The notes below the pieces were generated by a model that did no database searches, had not been told where the DNA came from, and was given only the letters and a program-made list of their open reading frames with translations. A program made the position numbers and the translations under genes. 64,000 nucleotides of DNA from Spinellus fusiger (Eukaryota; Mucoromycota; Mucoromycetes; Mucorales; Phycomycetaceae). The stretch is taken from positions 1,353,577 through 1,417,576 of the forward strand of contig JALLLS010000001.1 of NCBI GenBank assembly GCA_025094145.1, in the 5' to 3' direction. Of this stretch, positions 11,401 to 23,045 are shown one piece after another (within the stretch, counting starts at the first letter, position 1; every line of letters starts with the position of its first letter).

Positions 11401-13011
11401 CTGGTGTAAATTTTAACCTTTAACTTTCTTAACACTGTCTTGGTTTATAGTATAGAACTGTTCTACAACAAGTCCAGGCCAACCCCACTCTTCTTCAAAC
11501 AGCAGCTACATTGAGGACGATTATCAATGTTATTAAAATCAATACGGCTGCCTGTTCTTCAGTGGGGCCTAGCTACTGGGGACAGCTGGACTCTATTTTC
11601 CCTGGTTTAATTACTACTTATCGTAATGTAAATAATCAGATTCTCCATATCATAGTGCAAGGTACTTTATATCCAAGTCCTTCAAATGCATTGACTTACC
11701 TGTGGTCCTAGAACAACAGGGCAAATCACAAGTATTGAAATCATTACGCCGAGTCAAGACCGAAATTCTTTCCCTTGTGGAGACTGTCATGGTAGCAAGT
11801 GAAAAACTAGATCAAGACAATGCATTGTTTTCCCAACTATTGAATGTCATTATGAAAGACTATGAGCACTCGGTTGAATATGTAAAAGAATCGGGAGTGC
11901 TCGATGCTATGACAAGTGTATTGGAGAAAATGAATGTAAGTTGACTTTTTTGTTTTGATCCTTGCCCACCTATTGTTGCTGTTGCTGTTACTACTCTTAT
12001 GGTCATATCACGATTTTTTTTTATTTTTATTTTTATTTTTATTTTTATTTTTTATTTTTATATCTGTATGATGAATGCATAGAACCACATATGGCCTGGG
12101 TTACTAGAGGCCACCATTGCTTGTCTGTTTAAACCCACCTTGTCAATGATTAGTCAAAACCTTGTGGATTTTCCTGACCATCGTCATGGATTTTACCGTC
12201 TTGTTCGTGTATTGAATCGGCAATGTATTCATGGTAATAAGATGCATTAGAACCGAATAGACTTATGAACTCATGAATGGAGGGCTAGATCTATTGAGCA
12301 GCTCTCCGGAAACATTCCAGTTGTTTGTTGAGAGTATTCTTTGGGGTACAAAACACACTACCCGTGATATTTCTCAAGTTGCACTCCAGACATGTCTAGA
12401 TTTAATTCATAATATTGGACAATTGGAAGATGAGGATCAAGCAAGTGCATTCTATGAAGCATTCTATGTTAGGATTCTTCGAGAAATCATTAATGTCTTA
12501 GTTGATCCAGATTATACTAATGGTAATAGAGAGTAAAGAGAGTCTATGTGTTGTTTCTATCCTGTGGCTGTGTGCTATAACTCACTAAACATATTTCTAG
12601 GCTTTAATTATCAAAGCCAAGTACTTGCTACCATGCTATCTCTTGTACAAGAAGGCGATATTTATACACGTTTATTTGATCCTACAACTGTGGAGAATCC
12701 TTTAATGTCCAATACAGAGTTCTTACAACTCCATGTTCAGCAGCTCCTGAGTGAGGCATTTCCACTCTTACAAAAGTAAGTGGTGTTATAAGAAGAGTGT
12801 TCATTGTAGATACTTATGCTTTTGTGATTCTACAAGGGATCAAATAGATGTTCTTGTCATGGGCATGTTTGAATACAGTGAAGATTTATTCAAGTTCCAA
12901 TCAGATTTACGTGATTTTCTTATTGATATTCGTGAAGTGAGCGAAGAAGATGGCAATGCTCGCCAAGTACAAGAAAAGGAAGCTGAATTGGAACTACTGC
13001 AATACCTCTGA
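8469..13011 (+). CDS. XPO1: Exportin-1 (CRM1), nuclear export receptor
   Basis: A plus-strand gene of many exons. Early exons give [20 protein letters not shown] and [18 protein letters not shown], matching the CRM1 N-terminus that contacts Ran-GTP. Further exons give [20 protein letters not shown] (9498), [11 protein letters not shown] (11180) and the C-terminal HEAT region [20 protein letters not shown], ending ELLQYL at 13011. The protein is a ring of HEAT repeats that exports leucine-rich NES cargo with Ran-GTP. The groove segment [19 protein letters not shown] keeps a Cys at the position of human Cys528, the leptomycin B target. The first exon is tiny; ATG 8469 with a splice to 8552 is my best guess. 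An intron at 11945-12080 holds a TTTTTA repeat. Confidence 0.92.
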
Positions 13012-13374
13012 GCTCGTCTATTTATGTTTCTCTCTTTCACCCTTTCTCTCTTTCTCATTCTATACCATTATGGAGTGTAGCTAGTAAACAGAGATATTTA
13101 ATATAAAAAAATAAGAGTGGTACTGTATAGCTCTCAGTGTCTACTTTCTCATGTCCATCTTATACCAGAACTCTATTGAATGGGTAAGCAGAGAGTGAAA
13201 ACACTTTCATACAATTATAGGTTACTCTTCTCTTGAGAATTGAATGTTTAGAATAGAATAAGGCTGGATATGTCATAAAGTACAAGGCAGAAAAAGAAGA
13301 ATTAGGCAGAATTAGTTTAGCTATGGCATAAATAAAAGTAAATAAGTTATATACACATGCGTATACATAAACAT
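13012..13374. other. Intergenic stretch between convergent genes
   Basis: It lies between the 3' ends of exportin-1 (plus) and the J-domain gene (minus). It is AT-rich with AATAAA-like sequences on both strands, and no coding exon was seen. Confidence 0.4.
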
Positions 13375-15210
13375 CTATAGAAATAGATTAACTGTGCATG
13401 GAAGAGCCCACATAACTAGGTTCTCCTGACTGTGTAATTCTTCTATTGTGGTCGACCAATTGTTGTTGCTGTTCCAAGTCCTCCATCTCAGTAGAAGAAG
13501 AAACAAGAAGCATGCAAGGAAGACAGCAACCAGTACAACAAATAAACAAAGACTAGGCCACTTGTTAGTTCTAAAGACAGACAGACAGACAGACATCAGC
13601 TATTGGACTTACCAAGACAATAAAGATAGGGGCAAATACATGGGACATTCTTATGTAACCAGTACCATCCAAGCGACGGATCAATAGCCCCACCAGAGTA
13701 TAAAATAGAATAGCGACAATAGAAAAGGCAACGGCACCCACAATAGTGGTAATCTTCCCTTGACGAGCCACTTCAGGTTGAGGCAGGAGACTGTATTTAC
13801 GGTAGCTTAGGATCAGTTCTACAGCATACTTGACGCCAATCAAGTAGATTGGAATAAACACAACTGCCCATGAGCAGGTGATTCGATTATCAATCTTCAA
13901 TGCCATAAGAACAAACCAGGCGATTCGGATAACAGTAAACCAGTACTGGCTAAAGAGCAAACCAAGCACCCTTTGGGCATTGATGGGCTCCTGATGGCGA
14001 GAGGCAATGCGCATCAGGCTCAAGAGTGTCACGACAAGACTGACAATGCTAATGAGAAAGTGGATTCCTTCTAGTGCGAAATAGGGAGCAAACACAATGA
14101 CAGCACTCCAGGCGACTCTTTGGTCCAGGCGAAGAACAATAAACACTTGGAAAACAACAAACAATAGCCAAGAGATAAGGTACACTAGGTTGCGAATAAA
14201 CCGCATGCGTCTTCGTGCAGCTCTTTTTCCCTGTGCTGTTTGTGTTGAGGTGTGCTGTGGGTCTTTGTCGTCTTTGTCATCGTCGTCGTCGTCGTCTTCA
14301 TTGTCGGGTTGGGTGAGAGAGCGGTGCACTTGTTGAAATGTTACCATGGTTCCTACTGCATCAATAATCCATAGAGGAATCCATACGACATTCCAGCTCC
14401 ATAGAGTGATATGATCCACACGAACAGTAAGGAATGCAAAGAAAATGATAAAAAGAGCCAAGAGAATGGATAAGAGTGTAAAAGTGGTGCATAGCATGCT
14501 TTCTATCTCTGGATCAAACAGTGGGCTTGCCATTGTGCCCATCATCTGTAGGCCAAGTTCGCCGTGGCGATCATAGATCTTACGCTTCTTCTCATCTCCT
14601 AGTACCTTTTTGATGAGGGAACAGTAGAGTGAGTGGATGTTATTCCATGGTGGAATGGTATAGGATGAATTGAGTTGAGTGGAGTTGGAGTGCTTACTTC
14701 ATAGGCATGGCTAATGTTCTTGAACTGTAGGTAATAATAGCAAGGGTTAATTGACAGACCAGTAACCAACACCTAGTGGCTAATGACGAGTGGCTAATGT
14801 ACTAGTGGCTAATGACGAGTGGCTAATGTACTAGTGGCTAATGTACTAGTGGCTAATGACGAGTGGCTAATGACGAGTGGCTAATGACGAGTGGCTAATG
14901 ACGAGTGACTCTAGGAAGAGACAAGTGGGCATGGATTCTCTCTCTCTCTCCTTCCCCCTTTTTTTCCTTTTCACTATCCTATAGGGTATTTTACCTGGTC
15001 TGTGCTACCAGGATTTTTGTCGGGATGGTAACGAAGGGCAAGACGTCTGTAGGCCTATGAATAGAGTGAATACTCTTTACTGCTAACACAACACAACACT
15101 CATGTCTATCAATAAATGTCTATACAATAGTCCACCTTTTTTATTTCTTCTGGTGTAGCTGATTTCTGGATACCCAGTGTGTCATACAAGCCTCTTGTAT
15201 TTCTATCCAT
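13375..15210 (-). CDS. J-domain protein with multi-pass TMEM185-like membrane region
   Basis: The start at 15210 gives MDRNTRGLYDTLGIQKSATP. Later exons give RRLALRYHPDKNPGSTDQ (HPD motif of a J domain), FKNISHAYE and VLGDEKKRKIYDRHGELGLQ, completing an N-terminal J domain. The large exon ending at 13571 encodes seven or more hydrophobic segments with an acidic loop (DNEDDDDDDDKDDKD), resembling TMEM185-type proteins. A donor near 13612 splices to a last exon with another membrane segment (CLFVVLVAVFLACFLFLLLL) and a stop at 13375. The J domain should recruit an Hsp70 to a membrane, probably ER or vacuole. The membrane assignment is from hydrophobicity, and the TMEM185 relation is family recall. 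Confidence 0.8.
14766..14908. repeat. Minisatellite of GTGGCTAATGACGA-type units
   Basis: About ten tandem units of 14-15 bases alternate between AGTGGCTAATGACG and AGTGGCTAATGTACT. The array lies inside an intron of the J-domain gene, between the HPD exon and the FKNISHAYE exon. The unit length and the two alternating variants point to slippage or unequal exchange. Confidence 0.85.
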
Positions 15211-15654
15211 ACGTTTAATAGAGAGTGGATTCTATAGGCAGACCAATAGAATAGAGGCAGATTCAATAGAGAAAAGAGAGAGAAAAGAGAGAGAAATAGA
15301 AAGAGAAAAAAACACACACTTTATGAGCAGTTGATACAGGGGGAAGAATCAGTGGATAAGGGTATATATTTACGTGATATTCTGTCTTTATAGAAAGGGG
15401 ATTGTTTTGTTGTGTGGACTAAAAAGAGAGAAGAAAGAGGATGGGGGATTTTTAGGGACTGTTTTTTTGTTGTTGTTGTTGTTGTTGTTGTTGTATACAA
15501 GAGGGTGTGCAAAAACAAGTGCGGGTGTAAATAAGAACAGGCGGATATGTGTGCAAATGTGCAGAGAAGAAGAAGAGAGAAAAAAGAAGAGAGAAAAAAG
15601 CCAAAATAACACAGCAGAAATTAAACCACCGACAGCAAAGAGAATTTGGCCTTT

Positions 15655-18600
15655 TCAAGAGGCTGATTTTAGGAGACCCTGTAGATTAGCATCCACACAC
15701 ACTGTCTGGAGGGATGCCTGTAAATTGGCGTATTCCTCTCTATTTCTCTCTGAACCTGTTTGGTGTGCTATTTGACGCAGGTAGGTCTTTTTGCGGTTGA
15801 GGGCTGACATTTTGCGCTGGAATTGATAGAACAGTCTCTGAGCACGCTCCAATACTCTTTGCAAGTCAAGAGTGCCTGATAGATCATTGATATACTAGTA
15901 TTCACATGAGATACGCATTGTTGTGGCCATTTCCTTACCCTAAGAAGTTCATCAAACTGGTGTGTGTCATCAAGAATAGTCTGTCGGTGTTCTTCCAAGA
16001 CAGCAAAGGCAACAAAGAGAATGAATTGCGTAGACAGGTGGTCTGTCCATAGCACCTATTGAAGAGAAAACACCCATGCATTCGTATCAGCTAGAACTGT
16101 CATAACAAATAAGGGAAATAAAATATAAAAAAGGGGGGAAAAACTCAGCCTACCTCCCACAGTCTGATAACATCTTCCCATTCCATCTCACGCTTAAACC
16201 ATACAAGCAGCCAACGGAAGCAGAAGAAGAGATCAGCGGTCTCTGTCTTCTTAAAGTGTTCATAGAGGGCAGGGTCCATAAAACGAATGAGACTGTCCAT
16301 TCGCTTGAGCTGTGCGTGCATTCCAGATTGATCCACTAGGAAGTTTAATTTCTATGATAGGCCATGGTAAGTGTTTTTTTATATTCTCTTGTACAAAAAG
16401 AAAAAGAAAAAGAAAAAGAAAAAGAAACGTTACCATTCGATCCATGAATTTAACAAACACCCAGAATGCCATGGCCTCATCTCCCATAGCCACCAGAAGA
16501 GGTGCTAGAAGATCAGACATGCCCTGTACGTAGCCAAGTGTTGTATTGTAGAAGTTGTAGGTCACCAATATATCCTTCATGATTTCTAGATTGGCATTTG
16601 TGCCCACACTCATGTCTGAGTCAGGGTTAGGGAGATCCTCGCCTTGAAAATAGACAATCTCTCTGTCTGTTCTATGTACATCTTTGTCTATTGCAATGGT
16701 GAGTGAGAGACCGTTGTAACGGAGAATAGAGAATAGATAGTAACAAATATCTTACTTATTCTGTGCTTCTCTTCCAAGAACTCTTTTGAATTCCTGACTT
16801 TTGTATCATTGAACCATTTGGCCTTAATTTTGTGGTACTCCTCACTAATAAAATAAATCTGGCTGTCAATACAATGGAAAAGAAAATAGACTCTCTCTCT
16901 CTCTCTCTTGATTTTATAGGCAGTGTCACTTGTACAATTGGACAGGTATGTTTCAGGTTACTCACGTTATGCTTTCTCGAATGGCCTCTCTCTCATCAAA
17001 AGTAGAGTCCCATGGATAGATGTCTAGTAAGAACTTCCATGCCTCAATACGTACATCGGGGTGTAATCCGGCTTGGAATATCATAGCACGTACTTGGGAT
17101 TCAGTGACTTTGAGTCTTCCATGAGTATCAAACAGGTCAACCCATGTCTCGGGTGAGATGGGGTGGTGGCGGTCATGGGGTGGTAAAGGCTATTCAATTG
17201 GATTATATTTGGTTTTCAGATGTGTTCATGTTAGCAAAGTAACCAAGAAGTATGCTTATTATTTGCATGATGTATTATGGACTATAGAGTAGGGACTATA
17301 GAATATAGAATATGAAATACAGAACAAAGTGGGTGTTCTCTACGCAGCCTACCTCTTGCATCTCAGGCATATCAACAAGTAAACTATCCAAGTCTTTTTT
17401 AGAATGATCCCTTCTTGATGGCGGAGAGGAGAGACTGAACATCCTGAAGAGTCAATAAACAAATAGGGTGCATGGATAAACCCTACCATTGGCTCAAGTA
17501 ATGGCCTGCCACACTGTACTCATTCATAGTGGTACGTACTGTGCCATGATCAGTCAAAAGGCTATAGGCATGTGATGTACTAGGAGCCACGGATGAATCC
17601 AAGGGGGCCTCAAACAAGTAGGCAGAGGTGCTTCTGGATATCTCTGTGATTCTAGCAAGTCTCTCCATAACTGTCCACTCAATCTCACCACGAATGGATT
17701 CTTGTAGGGATGTGTGTGGTAGAGAGATTGAGCTGTTCCTTCTTGAGGCTTCTAATCTTTCATTGTATTCATGGGGCAGTAGCACTCTTAGGACATGTTC
17801 TTCTACATCCCTCTCAAGATGTGTAAATATCCCTAGAATATCAATGATATTGTAGCCTGGCCATTGGCGTTGTCCTGATTTCGAGTCATACCAGAGTGTC
17901 TTTAATAAATCACCTGCTCTTGTGGTGATCATAAGTGCACCCTGCTCAGTAGAAGGGGGTCGTAGGTAGAGTGAGTCAACAGACTCCAGTCCAATGGCAG
18001 TTATATCCTTGCCGTTCAGGTCAATGGTAAGGTAGGGGAAGTCTTGTTCAGAGGCTATTAATCCATCTAGAGCAGAAAGAGAGTGGATGTCAGAAGAATC
18101 AATGGCATCCTCGGGTATCCATAGAAGAATAGGCTGTATATCCCTCTTTAGAGATGCAAAGGCAGAATGGCAGTGGTGAGTCCATGATCTTTAAATCTCA
18201 TAACACATCAACACTTACAATGTTCTTAAATACAATGGCAAATAGTCCATGGATTTGAGTATGATTCTCCATTGGCGCATTTGGTCTGAGGTAGAATCCC
18301 GACTTGGCATAGATCAGCCTTACTTTGCTTTTAGGTGGTTGCTGCGGCTGCTGGCATCGAGGTTGTTGTTGTTGGTGGTGGTGGTATCGAGGTTGGTGGT
18401 GGTGTGGAGAGCAAGAAGACGGTGTGGGAGAAGAGGACGCAATTGTATTAAAAGTAGGATAAGGGCGATATTCAAGTACAGGCCTGTCTATGGGCTGGGA
18501 GGCATGATGAAAGGGCACTGGGTGGGATAGAGGGGCAGCATGGTGGGTATAGGGTAGAGATAGGGGCATTGGGCTGTAGTGCACAGAGGAGAGGGAAGAA

Positions 18601-18849
18601 GAAGAAGCTAAACCACCACCCATAGCTATTGTAGAGGTGAGGGAGAATGTATATATAAAAATATAAAAATATAAAAATATAAAAATATAAAAATATAAAA
18701 ATATAAAAATATAAAATAGCACTGGTATTAAGCCAAACAGTCAATTCAGAAAAACCTGTACTTTTATAGGCGTCTATCAGAGTGGATTTGAGTGAAGAAA
18801 TACTTGGCAATGCTGGAATTAGATGCATAAGAGTCTTGGCCCGAGGCAA
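15655..18849 (-). CDS. GYP7: TBC-domain Rab GTPase-activating protein, Gyp7/TBC1D15 type
   Basis: A minus-strand multi-exon gene starting at 18849 (MPRAKTLMHLIPALPSISSL). The N-terminal third has a Rab-binding-like region (VRLIYAKSGFYLRPNAP) after a Pro/His/Gln-rich linker. The TBC domain follows: IDKDVHRTDR (arginine finger, 16700), YVQGMSDLLAPLL (glutamine finger, 16530) and FFCFRWLLVWFKREMEWEDV (16190). The C-terminus is charged and ends LQGLLKSAS at 15655. These dual-finger GAPs switch off Ypt7/Rab7-type GTPases in vacuole and late-endosome traffic. Upstream exons (17932-17483) carry an unusual Ser-rich insert. Intron 1 holds an ATATAAAA array, so its 5' border is uncertain. Confidence 0.85.
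18655..18717. repeat. ATATAAAA tandem array in Gyp7 intron 1
   Basis: About eight perfect copies of the 8-base unit ATATAAAA. It lies in an intron of the Rab GAP gene and reads as a hydrophobic Tyr/Ile/Phe repeat on the minus strand, which should not be mistaken for a membrane segment. Confidence 0.85.
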
Positions 18850-20130
18850 GTGACGGAGACATAACTATTAAAGGCCCGCTATTCTTAGAAAAGTGATACA
18901 CCAATGCTAATTATAAAACCACAAACAAGACGAGTAAGTCAATGTTTTGAATAAAGAAGAGAAAGTCATGCGTATGGTAGATACCCAGGCACTGATTAGT
19001 CTTCTTATTCTTTTATTGGTACTGCTGTGTTTATTATGAAATACAGGCTACACCATCTATCTTCTCTAGATGTCATTTGTTGGAAGGAACTATTCTATTC
19101 ATTGAAATACAGGCACAGTGAGCTGTTGATGCAGTGTCTCCAAAGGTATAGGACGGATATGGAATCAGTCATAGAAAACAAATAAACTTGTACAGATAAA
19201 GGGATTTCAATCTACAGGTGTGTTGAGACATCATTCTCATCACATGAAAAAGACATACAGACAAGCGATATTCAATCCACAAGTCAGGCAAGTGATAGAC
19301 AGCATAAACCATTGGCTATCCACTGCTTAACCTTGATCCTTAAGCAAGGTTGTGTGGTATGTCCATTGTTGGAAGAAGAATAAGAAGAAAAAGGCATTGT
19401 TAGTAGTCGCCATAAACAATAATAATAATAATGCGACTTATTATTATTGTTAATCCAAATGCACCTTATCAACACAAAGGCACCAATGAACTTAATTCCA
19501 TAAAGTGACACATACATCACTACTTCTCTCTTTCCTATAGAATAAATACTATACACTCGACACACCTACATAAAACTCACACATAAAGACAAAGGAATTG
19601 AACACTCCCTCAATTGAGGGATTAACACTGAATACACACCAAGCATACTAGAATCACTATTCTCTTTTACATTCTCATAAATCCTATAAAATGGATCTGT
19701 ACTCCATAGACTCATTAGTATTAGTACACTGCAAATGATAAACCTGGTAAAGTAGAAGTGTACAGACCTTATGTAACTATAAGAGTCATTTGTGTGTGTA
19801 AAAGCCCATTCAACTAAATCATTTTAGTAGACTTTTTTTTTAAAAAATAAAAAAAATAAAAAAAAAACACTTTTTAAGCTGTTGCTATTATTAAGTTTGT
19901 AACTATAGAATATTAATGTAGTATCCTACATGTAAAATAACAGCCCTGAATAGAGAAACCTGAACTACCTGTACCAAAATTACAGGGAGTCCCTACATGT
20001 TGATTCCAAGGATAGTGCTTCCCATAGTCTAAGTACTGTGTTGAATCCCACTTTCAGACATGTATGAACAAAGTCACAAGAAGCACCATGACGTTAGTTG
20101 TACTAGTTGTCTTGCAAAAGTATAAACACT
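18850..20130. other. AT-rich intergenic DNA
   Basis: This is the start of a gene-poor, AT-rich stretch running to about 31 kb. It has homopolymer runs (19838-19870) and short AAT repeats (19420-19450). No coding exon or transposon end was recognised. Confidence 0.4.
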
Positions 20131-20363
20131 CTAAACGTCCTTTACTGCTAGCAAGTAAAGATGACATTCAATCTCAATCTCAGTTGTAACATTCAATTGT
20201 TTCATGTAACAACCACTATTGGAGTCTTCTCCATTATCTTCTGCTTTGTAATGGATACCATTGAAAATAAGACAACTCTTTGTTGGAATTGTTATAAACT
20301 CAAAATATGTTTTCTCCTTTTTATTTAATTCGACAATAAGTCTAAACAGGTCAAAATAGCCCT
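20131..20363 (-). CDS. Orphan terminal coding exon, unrecognised
   Basis: After an acceptor-like TGTCCCTAG, a frame without ATG runs about 76 codons to TAG at 20131. It begins GYFDLFRLIVELNKKEKTY and continues KSCLIFNGIHYKAEDNGEDS and NVTTEIEIECHLYLLAVKDV. The amino-acid mix is balanced and unlike random AT-rich translation, suggesting a real or recently lost last exon. I could not find convincing upstream exons at 20364-20760. I do not recognise a family; it may be a gene relic. Confidence 0.3.
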
Positions 20364-21525
20364 AGGGACAATGGATAAAGATAAAAACTGACAATTGCTT
20401 GCATGCATGGTAATAGGCTAAAGTTGATGTCTGTCAACGAAGCAAATAAATAAACAATAGTGTCCTATTCTTCCATAGAGTTGGATATGGCATAGTATAC
20501 TATTGGATAGATTATCGTGAGCAAGGTAGTTGTTGTGTTATTTGTTCCTTACTATGCAGATATCCATAAAGTTGACAAACAATTAGCATAGTGTTAGTCA
20601 ACACTGAACATAGTTTGCGATTATAGCTTATTTCTGTCTATTCATTGTTTATCAACAGCATGCTTAATACCCTGATGGACATCTAGTTTGCTACATTTAT
20701 TAACATAATCATATATCTTATTATAATTACTCTGTAATAGTCTATTTCTTTTAAGCTATTTAATACTGCACCAAGTATAAAACCAAAGCCAAACAAACGA
20801 CACTAGATATGTTTATGAAATTTAGAACGTTATTTAATAAAGCTATCCCATTAATATACTCTTTTTTTCCCTGCACCATACCTCAATCTAATACGCTTAC
20901 TTTTTTAGTATTACTTCAAAGTACATACCTAGTGCAATGACATATATTGTTTATTCAAATAACGTAAGATGCACTATTTATTTTATTTATTCAGTAAACA
21001 TAAAATAATTATACTTAATCCATAACAGCAAGATAAAGTACAGGATGAGCTCATAGTCAAAGTATTCAACTTATGACACTATTAGTCAATATAACCATGC
21101 AAATTATACCAATATTTCATCTACTCATATTTATGTTAGTATACTAAAGATTCTTATATTCGTTAGACATAAAGTGCAACCTTATTAGGATAAAAGATTT
21201 TGAGGATTTACATCAAATAACTAGTATTAATATAAATATTATAGCTAATAAATGGCTATTTATTATAAAAATTGTTTAAAAGACCATGAATGCGATGAAA
21301 GCCGAGTTCCCCCCCCCCTTTTTTTTTCTTAAACTGTTAAATTAGCATTTTCCTTGAGACAGAATACACCTTCCCTATGATTTTTATTTTAGTACATTAG
21401 AGTATTAGGTAGATAGCTATATATTTATATATACATTGCGAATAAATATATTTCTATGTTTAAATATCTACCTATTACTAGTACCAGATAGTTAGATGGG
21501 GGTTTGATTTACATCTTTATTATTA
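20364..21525. other. AT-rich intergenic DNA
   Basis: No supported gene. A C10 T9 run lies at 21310-21330. The rest is low-complexity AT-rich sequence. Confidence 0.35.
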
Positions 21526-22858
21526 TTAATAAATATTTGTTGGATCCCAACAAAAACGTTTGCCTTTTGATGTATGATAATCATCCAGTAAATTCATATC
21601 CTTTAATGATAGATTTAAAGTAATAAAAGATAAGTATCAGAATAAGAGTATTTGACCATCATACTATTTTATTAGTATAGTATTGTCATTTTCTTACCTG
21701 ATCTGTAAGATCAAAAGAAAAGATATCTCCATTGACCTTGACTCGCTCCGGAGAAGTCGATTTTGGTATAACCGCCCATCCATGCTGAATGGCCCAGCGT
21801 AATAACACCTGCGCTTTTGTGACATTCAATCTTTCTGAGATTTGGTCTAGTCCTTCAATATCCACTTTTCCATTGACAAGTTTTCCTTCTCCTAAGCTAG
21901 AATAAGCCTGCACTTGGATGTGATTTTTCTCGCACAAAGAAATGAGATCTTTTTGGTAAAGTCCTGGATGCAGTTCAAACTGGTGTACATGTGGCAGAAC
22001 AGTGCATGTATCAATGAGATGTTGCAGATGACCTATAGTATAGTTTGATATACCAATCTGTCGTATTTTTCCTTCTTTATATAACTGTTCGAGTGCTTGA
22101 TAGCTTCTTGTTCTGTTTTCTTGGTTTTTTGGGTTGTCTAGTTTGAGCTTTGATGTTCTTTAATAGACTGATAGGTTAATTATAAAGCGATGAATAGCAA
22201 ACCATATAGGTACTAAGAGACATTACCCTGGCCAATGAATCAAATACAAGTCAAGATATTCAAGTTCAAATTTCTCGAGTGAGCTAATAACCGCTAAACA
22301 AATGCAAATACTTAAGCACTATTAAAAGAGGGGGAGGTTGCATTCCTCATTCTGTTTTTCTTTTCTTTACCATTATAACATGCATCATACCCTTGGTCTT
22401 TTGGGGCTGGAAATAAAAGAAGTATTCATTATTGTTACTATTCCATTTCTATATAATAAAGCAGAAACCTCTCGACTGCTTCTTTGAATTGAGGTTACCT
22501 AGTTTTGAGGTGATAAACAAGTCCTTGCGTTGAACACCAAAGGATTCATCCTGAAGAATCTCTCTTATTATATTTCCGAGTCCTTTCTCATTTCTATAGA
22601 CAGAGGCAGAATCTACAGAGATCAAGTTAGATGGTAGAGGTAGAGTACTTGCTATTTACCTATAAGCCTGTAGCCAGTTCGAATAGCTTCTTTTACAACA
22701 GGTCTCAATTCTTTCATAGTTTTCATACGGTAGGTTCCCACTTTTCATTGAATAGAAGTTCGTTTAGCATCTACAGGAGTAACTTTGGATGCCTTACAGC
22801 CTAACTTTGGAAGAAAAGTTCCGTCATGAAGAGTGAATGTCGGTTGTTGGTTTGTCAT
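21526..22858 (-). CDS. Aldo-keto reductase
   Basis: ATG at 22858 opens MTNQQPTFTLHDGTFLPKLG. A roughly 70-base intron whose donor lies in GGCTGTAAGG rejoins to give LGLGTYRM, removing an apparent stop. Later exons give DSASVYRNE (catalytic Asp and Tyr), YLDLYLIHWPG (catalytic His), GKIRQIGISNYTIGHLQHLI, HQFELHPGLYQKDLI and LLRWAIQHGWAVIPKSTSPE (NADPH-binding region). The last exon ends GKRFCWDPTNIY at 21526, a typical AKR tail. The family reduces aldehydes and ketones with NADPH in the cytosol; the substrate cannot be read from the sequence. The gene looks intact and is the only clear gene between 18.85 and 31.1 kb. Confidence 0.85.
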
Positions 22859-22952
22859 GAGTGTAGATTATCTTTTACTTAATTCCTGTCATTTTTCAAC
22901 TGAAATCTAAAATAGGTAAAATATAAACTCAGATAATGATAAAATTAAATAC

Positions 22953-23045
22953 ACACCCAGAGATGATTGCCTTTGTCTTGTAATCAGATCGGATAAATCT
23001 TTCGCCTTTTTACACACCCAGAGATATTTCTGATCTTTGTACAGT
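22953..23045. mobile_element. Two decayed left ends of the ACACACC transposon family
   Basis: ACACACCCAGAGAT occurs twice in the same orientation about 58 bases apart. The second continues with bases that align to the left end of copy 2 (CTG, CTTT and GTG landmarks conserved). No right end was found nearby, so these look like solo-end relics. Confidence 0.45.

Noticed and set aside
18472..18849. Membrane-like Tyr-Ile-Phe repeat in the Gyp7 N-terminus
   Set aside because: It is the ATATAAAA array in an intron, not protein.
22740..22860. Stop codon in the aldo-keto reductase N-terminus, suggesting a pseudogene
   Set aside because: A GTAAGG-to-AAAAG intron removes it and restores LGLGTYRM, the conserved family sequence.
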